A stretch of 29,463 nucleotides of DNA from JAUIBE01 sp035267185. GTDB lineage: Bacteria > Pseudomonadota > Gammaproteobacteria > Xanthomonadales > SZUA-36. Of the stretch, positions 23,468 to 29,463 are shown piece by piece; position 1 is the first letter of the stretch; each line of letters begins with the position of its first letter. The translations under genes were made by a program, and so were the position numbers. The notes beneath the pieces are model-generated. The model was not told the origin of the DNA and did no database searches. It saw nothing but the letters and a program-made list of their open reading frames with translations. The stretch lies in contig DATFLY010000075.1 of the NCBI GenBank assembly GCA_035267185.1, positions 1-29,463 of the forward strand, given 5' to 3'.

Positions 23468-24037
23468 ATGGCCAGTTACAGCACCAACGAATTCAGGAGC
23501 GGCCTGAAAATCATTCTGGATGGTGATCCATATAATATTGTCGAAAATGAATTTGTGAAACCTGGCAAGGGCCAGGCATTCAATCGGGTCAAGATTCGCA
23601 ACCTGAATACTGGTCGCGTGATTGAGCGGACTTTCAAGTCTGGCGAAAGTGTCGAAGCGGCTGATGTATTTGAGCTGAGTGTCCAGTATCTGTATACGGA
23701 TGGAGATTTCTGGCATTTCATGGAACCGGACACTTATGAACAGCATGCAGTGAGCAAGGACATGATGGGTGACATGGCACTCTGGTTGAAAGAGGAAGAC
23801 CAGTGTCAGATGACTTTGTACAACGGCTCGCCGCTCAGCGTGACGCCACCAAACTTCACAGAACTTAAAATTGTTGAAACAGATCCTGGATTGAGGGGTG
23901 ATACATCCGGAGGTGGCGGCAAGCCTGCAACCCTGGAAACCGGCGCTGTCGTCAGGGTGCCCCTGTTTGTTAACCAGGATGAAGTGATCAAGGTAGATAC
24001 CCGAACCGGGGAGTACGTGTCTCGCATCAAGGACTAG
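23468..24037 (+). CDS. efp: translation elongation factor P
   Basis: EF-P binds ribosomes stalled at polyproline stretches and promotes peptide bond formation. The 189-residue product has the KOW-like N-terminal domain with NEFVKPGKGQAFNRVKIRNL, then two OB domains including GDFWHFMEPDTYEQ, ending VDTRTGEYVSRIKD. Lys34 sits at the tip of the loop (KPGKGQ), the residue that receives beta-lysine from EpmA/EpmB in E. coli; arginine would have pointed to rhamnosylation by EarP. No modification gene is in the window. GGAGAGG is a strong ribosome site. The next gene begins 5 bases after the stop. Confidence 0.97.
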   Translation: MASYSTNEFRSGLKIILDGDPYNIVENEFVKPGKGQAFNRVKIRNLNTGRVIERTFKSGESVEAADVFELSVQYLYTDGDFWHFMEPDTYEQHAVSKDMMGDMALWLKEEDQCQMTLYNGSPLSVTPPNFTELKIVETDPGLRGDTSGGGGKPATLETGAVVRVPLFVNQDEVIKVDTRTGEYVSRIKD

Positions 24038-24042
24038 ATTTT

Positions 24043-25380
24043 TTGTCTCGCTCCAGCCTTGTTCTTTGTCGTTACCTGGTACCGGTTCGTCCTCAAGGAC
24101 GTGTACTGGAGCATCAGGGTGTTCTGATTGAAGAAGGAAAAATCGCTGCGATCCTGCCTTCGGAACTTGCACTCTCAACCTATCCCCATGCACAAGTGGT
24201 GGAATTGCCTCGACATGTGCTGCTGCCCGGGCTGATTAACGCACACACGCATTCACCCATGACCCTGATGAGGGGCTATGCCGACGATCTGAACATGCAG
24301 GAATGGCTCAAGGACCACATTTGGCCGGCCGAGAGCGTGCTGGTTGATCGTGATTTTGTCAGGGACGGTACACAGCTGGCAGTGGCCGAAATGATTCGTT
24401 GTGGTACCACCTGTTTCAACGAGCAGTATTTTTTCCCGGATGAGATTGCACGCGTTTGTGAGGAAACCGGAATTCGTGCAGTGATTGGTGTACCGATTCT
24501 TGAGCAACCTACATGCTGGGCACAGGATTTTGACGAATACCTGGACAAGGGTTTGGCCGTCAGGGAAGAGTTTTCGAAAAGCGAGCGCATCACGTTCAGC
24601 CTGGCACCTCATGCGCCGTATTCGGTTTCAGATGAGGGCCTGAAGCGTATTGCAAGGGTAGCCAGTGAAACGGGTATGAGAATCAATCTGCATTGTCTCG
24701 AAACAGATTTTGACGTGAAGCATTCAATTTCCGCATACGGCGTCAGGCCTCTCGATAGACTGACCGGGTTGGGTTTGTTGAATGAGCAGTTGATTACGGT
24801 TCACATGACACAACTCACCAACGATGATTGCCGGCAAATGGAAAAATCCGGAGCGCATGTGGTTCACTGCCCACAGTCCAATCTCAAGCTGGCCAGTGGA
24901 TTCTGCCCGGTGACTGAGTTGCTGGATAACGGTGTCAACGTGTGCATCGGAACTGACGGTGCGGCCAGCAACAATAACCTTGACCTGCTTGAGGAAGCCC
25001 GTTTTGCTTCACTGTTGGCCAAAGGTGTGAGTGGTGATGCCACGGCAGTCAATGCAATGCAAACCCTGGAAATGATGACCATAAACGGGGCAATGGCCCT
25101 GGGAATGGAAGACCGGCTGGGAACGATCGAGCCTGGGAAACAGGCGGATTTGTGTGCGATGGATCTTTCCGCTGTTCATACCGTTCCGATGCACAATATT
25201 GTTTCCCAGATTGCATATGCCGCTTCCAGCTCCCAGTTTTCAGATGTGTGGGTTAATGGCAGGCAGCTGATGAAGGATTCGAGGCTTTTGACACTGAACG
25301 AGAAAGACATTCTCAGTACGGCAGATTCGTGGCGACTCCGCATGAGCGAAATAACTGAACCAGGAAAAGTAGTGACATGA
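24043..25380 (+). CDS. mtaD: 5-methylthioadenosine/S-adenosylhomocysteine deaminase (TRZ/ATZ amidohydrolase)
   Basis: The enzyme deaminates methylthioadenosine or S-adenosylhomocysteine to the inosine derivative. The 445-residue product has the amidohydrolase metal site NAHTHSP, the histidine of LAPHAPYSV, HCLETDFD, and the aspartate of IGTDGAASNNNLDLLEEARFA. Length and motif order match MtaD of Pseudomonas. The start is TTG at 24043, five bases after the efp stop; no ATG or GTG fits the expected N-terminus and no clear ribosome site is seen, so translation may depend on re-initiation after efp. It overlaps ubiG by four bases (ATGA, 25377-25380), an order shared with Pseudomonas (mtaD-ubiG-mupP). 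Exact substrate is not certain. Confidence 0.9.
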   Translation: MSRSSLVLCRYLVPVRPQGRVLEHQGVLIEEGKIAAILPSELALSTYPHAQVVELPRHVLLPGLINAHTHSPMTLMRGYADDLNMQEWLKDHIWPAESVLVDRDFVRDGTQLAVAEMIRCGTTCFNEQYFFPDEIARVCEETGIRAVIGVPILEQPTCWAQDFDEYLDKGLAVREEFSKSERITFSLAPHAPYSVSDEGLKRIARVASETGMRINLHCLETDFDVKHSISAYGVRPLDRLTGLGLLNEQLITVHMTQLTNDDCRQMEKSGAHVVHCPQSNLKLASGFCPVTELLDNGVNVCIGTDGAASNNNLDLLEEARFASLLAKGVSGDATAVNAMQTLEMMTINGAMALGMEDRLGTIEPGKQADLCAMDLSAVHTVPMHNIVSQIAYAASSSQFSDVWVNGRQLMKDSRLLTLNEKDILSTADSWRLRMSEITEPGKVVT

Positions 25381-26144
25381 CAGAAACCCCCGTTCACAAC
25401 CTCGATCCTTCAGAGCGCGGCAAATTTGAGGAGAGCGCCTCCACCTGGTGGGATCCTGACGGGCCAATGAAGCCGCTTCATGACCTGAATCCGGCAAGGC
25501 TGCAGTATGTCCTGGATCGCACCGGTGTCAGGGACAAGGCAGTATTGGATGTTGGCTGTGGTGGCGGAATATTGTCTGAGGCACTGGCTCACAAGGGCGC
25601 AACCGTCACAGGCATCGATGTGGCTGAGAAAGTTCTGGGTGTGGCGCGCCTGCACCTGCTTGAGTCTGGTGTTGACGTCAACTACGAGGCATCCACAGCA
25701 GAGCAAAAGGCTCAGAGCGACTCCGGGTCATTCGATGTCGTAACCTGCATGGAAATGCTGGAGCATGTGCCCGATCCGGACTCGGTGGTTGCAGCAATTT
25801 CCGGGCTGCTGAAGCCGGGAGGACAGGCTTTTTTCTCTACACTGAATCGCACCCCACTGGCTTTTGCCCTGGGTATTGTCGGGGCAGAACACATTGCCCG
25901 AATCTGCCCCCGTGGAACACACAGATATGATCGTTTCATCAGGCCATCGGAGCTTAGCGCCTGGGTTCGGGCAGCAGATATGGAAGTCCTGGACATCAGG
26001 GGCATACATTACAACCCGCTTTCACATGGGGTCATGGTTGGCGGGCATTTGAAAATGAATTACTTGCTGCATGCCCGGCGGCCTCTGGCTGGGGTCGATA
26101 CGCAAAGTGCTGAAGAGGTTTCTGCGGCCCACGGTCAGACCTGA
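25377..26144 (+). CDS. ubiG: ubiquinone biosynthesis O-methyltransferase
   Basis: UbiG performs both O-methylations of ubiquinone synthesis with S-adenosylmethionine. The 255-residue product starts with FEESASTWWDPDGPMKPLHDLNP, characteristic of UbiG. It has the SAM motif VLDVGCGGGILSEAL, then VTCMEMLEHVPDP, LKPGGQAFFSTLNR and HRYDRFIRPSEL. An amphipathic stretch around 165-180 is the usual membrane-binding element. Its start overlaps mtaD by four bases and its stop overlaps mupP by one base (TGATG), so the three are translationally linked. MtaD may help dispose of the S-adenosylhomocysteine that UbiG makes; this is inference. Confidence 0.97.
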   Translation: MTETPVHNLDPSERGKFEESASTWWDPDGPMKPLHDLNPARLQYVLDRTGVRDKAVLDVGCGGGILSEALAHKGATVTGIDVAEKVLGVARLHLLESGVDVNYEASTAEQKAQSDSGSFDVVTCMEMLEHVPDPDSVVAAISGLLKPGGQAFFSTLNRTPLAFALGIVGAEHIARICPRGTHRYDRFIRPSELSAWVRAADMEVLDIRGIHYNPLSHGVMVGGHLKMNYLLHARRPLAGVDTQSAEEVSAAHGQT

Positions 26145-26815
26145 TGATCCGGGGTGTTTTGTTTGATCTCGACGGAACCCTGCTTGATTCTGCCCCTGAT
26201 CTTGTAGGATCCCTGAATTTTCTGCGGGCCGAGCATGAGTTGGAGGCCTTGTCTGTCAGAAAAATGGAAAGTGCCGCATCAGCAGGGGCAGTGAGTTTGT
26301 TACAGGCAGGAATGCCGCAAGCAGACGCTGAGACATTCGAGCGTTGGCGCATGGCTTTTCTGGCCCACTACGAAAAAAACAGTTTTGTGAACTCCGTCCT
26401 TTATGAAGGCGCTTATCCGCTTCTTGAGTATTTTCAGATGCAGGGCATTTCCTGGGGGATTGTGACCAACAAATCCGAATACCTGACCCATCCGATCCTC
26501 AAAGCAGCCAGCCTTGATGAATCCATTGCAACCGTTGTTTGCGGTGACACCACCCCGGAGATGAAGCCCCATCCCGCGCCGGTCATCCTGGCTTGCGAGG
26601 AACTCGGCCTTGAACCGGAGCAGGTTCTGTTTGTAGGCGATGACCCGCGTGATTTGCAGGCCGGCCGGGCAGCAGGCGTAAGAAATTGTGCAGCAATGTA
26701 TGGATATGGCGCCGCGCATTTTGAAGAACCCGAACATGCTTCGCTGCTTGAGGATGCGATAACCATTCATGGTCTGGGTGATCTTCTTGTCTGGTTCAGA
26801 CAAAACAATGGCTAG
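26144..26815 (+). CDS. mupP: HAD-family phosphatase, probably MurNAc-6-phosphate phosphatase MupP
   Basis: The 223-residue product is a HAD subfamily IA hydrolase: nucleophile motif GVLFDLDGTLLDS (Asp8, Asp10), helical cap, motif II GIVTNKSEY, the lysine of MKPHPAP, and motif IV LFVGDDPRDLQAGRAAG. Position right after ubiG matches Pseudomonas mupP, which dephosphorylates N-acetylmuramic acid 6-phosphate in the peptidoglycan recycling bypass. Phosphoglycolate phosphatase (gph) is the alternative and cannot be excluded by motif alone. The TAG stop (26813-26815) lies in the first unit of a 12-base tandem repeat. Without it the frame would run 25 codons further and end overlapping the next gene's start. 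Confidence 0.87.
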   Translation: MIRGVLFDLDGTLLDSAPDLVGSLNFLRAEHELEALSVRKMESAASAGAVSLLQAGMPQADAETFERWRMAFLAHYEKNSFVNSVLYEGAYPLLEYFQMQGISWGIVTNKSEYLTHPILKAASLDESIATVVCGDTTPEMKPHPAPVILACEELGLEPEQVLFVGDDPRDLQAGRAAGVRNCAAMYGYGAAHFEEPEHASLLEDAITIHGLGDLLVWFRQNNG

Positions 26816-26848
26816 GACAATGGCCAGGACAATGGCCAGGACAATGGC
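26807..26848 (+). repeat. 12-bp tandem repeat (about 3.5 copies) across the mupP stop codon
   Basis: Units are AATGGCTAGGAC (26807-26818), AATGGCCAGGAC (26819-26830), AATGGCCAGGAC (26831-26842) and a partial AATGGC (26843-26848). In the mupP frame a normal unit reads Asn-Gly-Gln-Asp. The first unit has T in place of C, turning CAG (Gln) into the TAG that ends mupP. On the other strand the same repeat gives a spurious frame with repeated LAIV. Confidence 0.95.
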
Positions 26849-26889
26849 AAATCCCAGGTGACACGGGTGAATACGATTGGTCAATACAC

Positions 26890-27762
26890 GTGAGTGTTCC
26901 GCTGGAAGATGACCTTGCCATCTGCCTGGATCATTCAACCCGGTTGGACCCCTGGTTTCGAATGCATTTTGTTTTCGCACCGGCCGACCAGCGAAATCAG
27001 GTAGCAGGCCTGCATGCTTTGTTCGCTATGTTGGAGCGAACACTGCAAATGAGTGAAGAGTCACTTGTGCTCGCGCAATTGGCCTGGTGGCGGGAAGAAC
27101 TCCAGCCTGAGCGAGCCGGGGTGAGCGCACATCCGGTTATTCGTGTGCTTCGTAACCGCAACGACCAGGCACTGCCATCAACGAAGATGACCGATCATTT
27201 AATCGCTCCGATGCTTGAGCGGCTCCAGGCAGAACCATTGAGTGACAAACCGGCGCTCAAAGCGCTATGTGACAGGATCGGATCGCCCAGGGTTTGTTTG
27301 CAATTGGGAGTTGATGCGAGTGAACAGGATGAAAGCGTGCAATCAGGTTGTGGTTCGGTCAGTGGTCTGATTTATCTTATCGATACAGCATTGAGAACAC
27401 CGGATAAACCCTGGTGGTTTTTGCCTTTATCCATCCAGGCGAAACACCAGGTGCAAGTCAATTCGTTGGGACATTCCAGCCAGGACGTGGCGGTCGTGCT
27501 CGGCTCGTTGTTGGAATGGGCAGCAGAATGGATGGAAGAACAATTCACATTTTTCAAGGAGTTTGATGGCCGTGATGGAAACCTGCAAAACAATGCCAGG
27601 CACCTCGTGGCCATGAACACTTCACACTTGATACGGCTTGCACGAACCAGGCAGGATATCGAAGGCGGGGGCACTGGTGTTCCCGGAAAGTGGAGCTTTT
27701 TGGATATGTATCAACTATGGTCTGCGTGCAGACAATTGCGTGGAAGCAAGGTGAGAAAATAG
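26890..27762 (+). CDS. squalene/phytoene synthase-like protein, aspartate motifs not conserved
   Basis: The 290-residue product resembles the squalene/phytoene synthase fold: an N-terminal FRMHFVFAPADQRNQVAGLHALFAMLE, then LVLAQLAWWREEL with a downstream HPVIRVL, and GLIYLIDTALRTPDKPWWFLPLSI. Active synthases have aspartate-rich motifs in the first and third of these regions. Here they read HALFAMLERTLQM and LIDTALRTPDK, so prenyl condensation is doubtful, and it may belong to the non-catalytic relatives that include NDUFAF6-like proteins. Start is GTG at 26890, 74 bases after the mupP stop, without a clear ribosome site. The ancestral mupP frame would have overlapped this GTG (GTGA). Function not assigned. 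Confidence 0.72.
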   Translation: MSVPLEDDLAICLDHSTRLDPWFRMHFVFAPADQRNQVAGLHALFAMLERTLQMSEESLVLAQLAWWREELQPERAGVSAHPVIRVLRNRNDQALPSTKMTDHLIAPMLERLQAEPLSDKPALKALCDRIGSPRVCLQLGVDASEQDESVQSGCGSVSGLIYLIDTALRTPDKPWWFLPLSIQAKHQVQVNSLGHSSQDVAVVLGSLLEWAAEWMEEQFTFFKEFDGRDGNLQNNARHLVAMNTSHLIRLARTRQDIEGGGTGVPGKWSFLDMYQLWSACRQLRGSKVRK

Positions 27763-27765
27763 AGA

Positions 27766-28164
27766 ATGAGTTTAATTACAGTCTCCGGAAGTTGTCATTG
27801 TGGCCAGGTGAGTTTCAAGGCGAAAATCGATCCGAATTCCGAGGTGCAGGTTTGCAATTGCTCAATGTGTTCAATGTGTGGTTACCAGCACCTGATTGTT
27901 CCGGGCGATCATTTCGAGCTGCAATCTGGCAGCGATATTCTTGCTGAATACCAGTTCAAATCAGGTATCGCCCGTCATTTTTTCTGCTCCAACTGCGGCA
28001 TTAAGTCTTTCTACGTCCCCAGATCGAATCCGGACGGATACAGTTTGAACGTTCGCTGCCTGGACATTCCACCGGACTGTGAACTACAGATCAGTGAATT
28101 TGATGGTCGCAACTGGTCAGACAACGCCGGAAGCCTGGCGCATTTGACACAAACAAAAGACTGA
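27766..28164 (+). CDS. GFA/CENP-V domain zinc protein
   Basis: The 132-residue product is a single GFA (glutathione-dependent formaldehyde-activating-like) domain. Zinc ligands are in GSCHCGQVSF near the N-terminus, CNCSMCSMCGYQ (about 31-42) and HFFCSNCGIKSFYVP (about 72-86). The conserved NVRCLD is near the C-terminus. Most family members have no known substrate, so no reaction is claimed. It starts 3 bases after the stop of the squalene-synthase-like gene, so cotranscription is likely. It converges on the FmdB gene with a 23-base gap. Confidence 0.9.
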   Translation: MSLITVSGSCHCGQVSFKAKIDPNSEVQVCNCSMCSMCGYQHLIVPGDHFELQSGSDILAEYQFKSGIARHFFCSNCGIKSFYVPRSNPDGYSLNVRCLDIPPDCELQISEFDGRNWSDNAGSLAHLTQTKD

Positions 28165-28187
28165 TCAAAGCGTTCACAACCCCGGAA

Positions 28188-28481
28188 TCAGTCCTCCAGG
28201 GCATCCCTGGTGATGGTTCTCGGACCACTGCCGGCAGTTTTCTCATAAGTGCCTTTTCCGGATTTTCGGTACTGGGTAAACCCGTGTTTCTCAATGTTTT
28301 TCGGATCAAGCGAAGGTGAAGACCTGGTCAGGTTGGGCGCCGAGAGGACCCGGCGAACGGGACTTTGGCATTCAGGACACACCTCAAGCCGGGCATCACT
28401 GATTTTGAGCAGCACCTCAAAACCAGCCTCGCACACTTCACAGCCGGGTGGTTTGTCTACCAGGTATTCGTAAATTGGCAC
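28188..28481 (-). CDS. FmdB-family zinc ribbon protein
   Basis: The 97-residue product starts PIYEYLVDKPPGCEVCEAGFEVLLKI, typical of the FmdB/putative regulatory family. A four-cysteine zinc ribbon follows: GCEVC and VCPECQSPVRRVLSAPN. A basic, disordered tail follows (HGFTQYRKSGKGTYEKTAG). The start is GTG at 28481; there is no in-frame ATG nearby. The role of this family is poorly defined. It diverges from hinT across a 112-base gap that holds a perfect 12-base inverted repeat. Confidence 0.85.
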   Translation of the reverse strand: MPIYEYLVDKPPGCEVCEAGFEVLLKISDARLEVCPECQSPVRRVLSAPNLTRSSPSLDPKNIEKHGFTQYRKSGKGTYEKTAGSGPRTITRDALED

Positions 28482-28515
28482 TATTTCATATCCATTTTAT
28501 GTGCGTGCAGACGTT

Positions 28516-28576
28516 TGGCGTCGATTGTTTGGATTACAGGTGCGCTAGTATGATTCAGAAGAGCCAATCGACGCCA
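28516..28576. promoter_or_regulatory. promoter region with perfect 12-bp inverted repeat, fmdB-like / hinT
   Basis: TGGCGTCGATTG (28516-28527) and CAATCGACGCCA (28565-28576) are exact reverse complements separated by 37 bases. Between and overlapping them lie TTGTTT (28525-28530) and TATGAT (28549-28554), 18 bases apart, a candidate promoter for hinT. One arm overlaps the -35 and the other lies just after the expected start site. This could be a paired operator or a transcript/DNA hairpin. Confidence 0.55.
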
Positions 28577-28593
28577 GTATAAGAGGCCCCAAC

Positions 28594-28938
28594 ATGTCCG
28601 AAGACCTGTTCCTGAAAATTATAGAAAGAGAAATACCAGCAGATATCGTTTTTGAGGATGATGATGTGCTGGCGTTCAGAGATATCAGCCCGCAAGCGCC
28701 GTTGCATGTGTTGGTCATCCCAAAAAAGCACATCCGAACCCTGAACGATGTCGAAGACGAAGACGAGGCGCTACTTGGCAAGCTGATCAACGTGGCACGA
28801 AAAATTGCCCGGGATCACGGTGTCGATCAGGAAGGTTTTCGGGTGGTCATGAATTGCAATGAAGGGGCAGGGCAAACCGTATTTCATATTCACCTGCACT
28901 TGCTGGGGGGAAGGCCCCTTACCTGGCCTCCTGGCTAG
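28594..28938 (+). CDS. hinT: HIT-family purine nucleoside phosphoramidase
   Basis: HinT hydrolyses AMP-N phosphoramidates and aminoacyl-adenylates in the cytosol. The 114-residue product has the family core: LFLKIIEREIPADIVFEDDDVLAFRDISPQAP in two parts, LHVLVIPKKHI, and the histidine triad VFHIHLHLLGG (His98, His100, His102). The C-terminus ends RPLTWPPG, as in E. coli HinT. The chosen ATG follows AGAGGCCCC, a modest ribosome site. A strong stem-loop terminator follows directly at 28941. Confidence 0.96.
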   Translation: MSEDLFLKIIEREIPADIVFEDDDVLAFRDISPQAPLHVLVIPKKHIRTLNDVEDEDEALLGKLINVARKIARDHGVDQEGFRVVMNCNEGAGQTVFHIHLHLLGGRPLTWPPG

Positions 28939-28940
28939 GA

Positions 28941-28967
28941 AAAAAGACGAACTGTACTTCGTCTTTT
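28941..28967. terminator. bidirectional intrinsic terminator, hinT / ompW
   Basis: AAAAGACGAA (28942-28951) pairs perfectly with TTCGTCTTTT (28958-28967) around the loop CTGTAC. A-rich and T-rich flanks give a U tract on either strand. It sits 3 bases after the hinT stop. It can also stop transcripts coming from ompW on the other strand. Confidence 0.85.
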
Positions 28968-29040
28968 AATTCCCTTAATACGAACCAGGCGGTGATGCCA
29001 GATTGCACTACCGCCGGTTAGTATCTTTATGCCTGGGTTT

Positions 29041-29463
29041 TCAGAACTTGAATCCAAGGTGAATGCCATACACCCAGGGATCAATTTCGACGGTTCCAAG
29101 TTCAGTACCATCTAACGTGGCATCTGTTTCGATATCAATGTACCTGACGTTCAGGTTGACCAGCCATTTTTCATTGATTGGAATATCAGCGCCCAATTGG
29201 TATGCCAACCCCCAGCTGTCATCAAGATCGAGGTCCGTTCCTGCAAGGGCGCCGGTTGTGTCTGTGCTGAAGAAAGTCGTGTAGTTGATGCCCACTCCAA
29301 GGTATGGCTGGAATCCACCGTCACTCAGGAAGTGATAATTTAAGCTGACAGTTGGTGGTAGATGATCCGTGTCAGCGACTTTTTCCCCACCAATCAAGTC
29401 GATATCATGATCAAAAGGCCATGCTGCGAGTACTTCAACACTCCAATTGGCCGTCATGAAGTA
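29041..29463 (-). CDS. ompW: OmpW-family outer membrane protein, partial (N-terminus off the right edge)
   Basis: The C-terminal 140 residues of an eight-stranded outer membrane beta-barrel are present, and the frame is open to position 29463 (TAC TTC before ATG at 29457). Family landmarks are NWSVEVLAAWPFDHDI, PPTVSLNYHF, FQPYLGVGINYTTFFS, WGLAYQLGADIPI and WLVNLNVRYIDIET. The protein ends HLGFKF with a terminal phenylalanine, the signal for the BAM assembly machinery. ATG at 29457 is not the true start, because the OmpW barrel needs several more strands and a signal peptide upstream. OmpW forms a narrow hydrophobic channel; its cargo is not settled. Confidence 0.93.
   Translation of the reverse strand, partial: YFMTANWSVEVLAAWPFDHDIDLIGGEKVADTDHLPPTVSLNYHFLSDGGFQPYLGVGINYTTFFSTDTTGALAGTDLDLDDSWGLAYQLGADIPINEKWLVNLNVRYIDIETDATLDGTELGTVEIDPWVYGIHLGFKF

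Noticed and set aside
23465..24193. A 242-codon minus-strand open frame opposite efp and the start of mtaD
   Set aside because: It covers the strongly conserved efp gene on the other strand, shows no family motifs, and its composition is that of an antisense shadow.
26807..26848. Possible small CRISPR array
   Set aside because: The units are 12 bases and directly adjacent without spacers, so this is a simple tandem repeat.
26300..26980. A 226-codon minus-strand frame with repeated LAIV residues
   Set aside because: The repeats come from the 12-bp tandem repeat read in reverse; the rest is antisense to mupP and the next gene.
28988..29015. GGCGGT/ACCGCC stem after ompW as its terminator
   Set aside because: The loop is 16 bases and no T tract follows on the minus strand; the perfect stem at 28941-28967 is a better terminator.

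Overview
The window reads as an ordinary chromosomal segment of a gammaproteobacterium. The evidence is gene order as well as gene content: gpmI / yibN-type rhodanese / secB / gpsA, an xseB-ispA-dxs operon, an accA-tilS pair, a ubiG-mupP pair and a Pseudomonas-like split class II ribonucleotide reductase (nrdJa + nrdJb). I cannot name the order or genus from this alone. No rRNA, tRNA, CRISPR array, insertion sequence or prophage was seen.

Layout. 1-921 (-) is the N-terminal part of gpmI, cut by the left edge. 1164-3400 (+) holds a catalytically defective rhodanese, secB and gpsA; grxC, which often sits between the first two, is absent. 3401-3703 is a regulatory gap with two NrdR boxes in front of nrdJa (3704-5863) and nrdJb (6067-6801). 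6849-8542 (-) encodes a glutathione S-transferase and a Yip1-type membrane protein. Divergent from these is a membrane-anchored, degenerate NERD-domain protein (8659-9558). 9705-14702 (+) is a compact six-gene cluster: deoA, cdd, the small and flavoprotein subunits of a periplasmic GMC dehydrogenase, an exported RidA homologue and a universal stress protein. 14686-20209 (-) is housekeeping: dxs, ispA, xseB, tilS, accA. 20288-23195 (-) is gluQ and a FimX-like degenerate c-di-GMP protein. 23468-27762 (+) is a tight run of efp, mtaD, ubiG, mupP and a squalene/phytoene-synthase-like gene, followed by a GFA/CENP-V protein. 28188-28481 (-) is an FmdB zinc ribbon, 28594-28938 (+) is hinT, and ompW (-) runs off the right edge.

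How genes fit together. NrdJa/NrdJb supply deoxynucleotides with a cobalamin radical and appear to be under NrdR control. DeoA and Cdd salvage pyrimidine nucleosides, and the four-base overlaps to the dehydrogenase subunits suggest coordinated expression with periplasmic sugar or alcohol oxidation; the substrate is unknown. Dxs and IspA serve isoprenoid synthesis and UbiG serves quinones. MtaD and MupP handle by-products (methylthioadenosine/S-adenosylhomocysteine and MurNAc-6-phosphate).

The most unusual points are: a 12-bp tandem repeat in which one base change appears to have made the present mupP stop codon; the coupled deoA-cdd-dehydrogenase arrangement; nested inverted repeats between the two halves of the split reductase; and a perfect 12-bp inverted repeat flanking the putative hinT promoter. 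No clearly new defence or mobile system was found.
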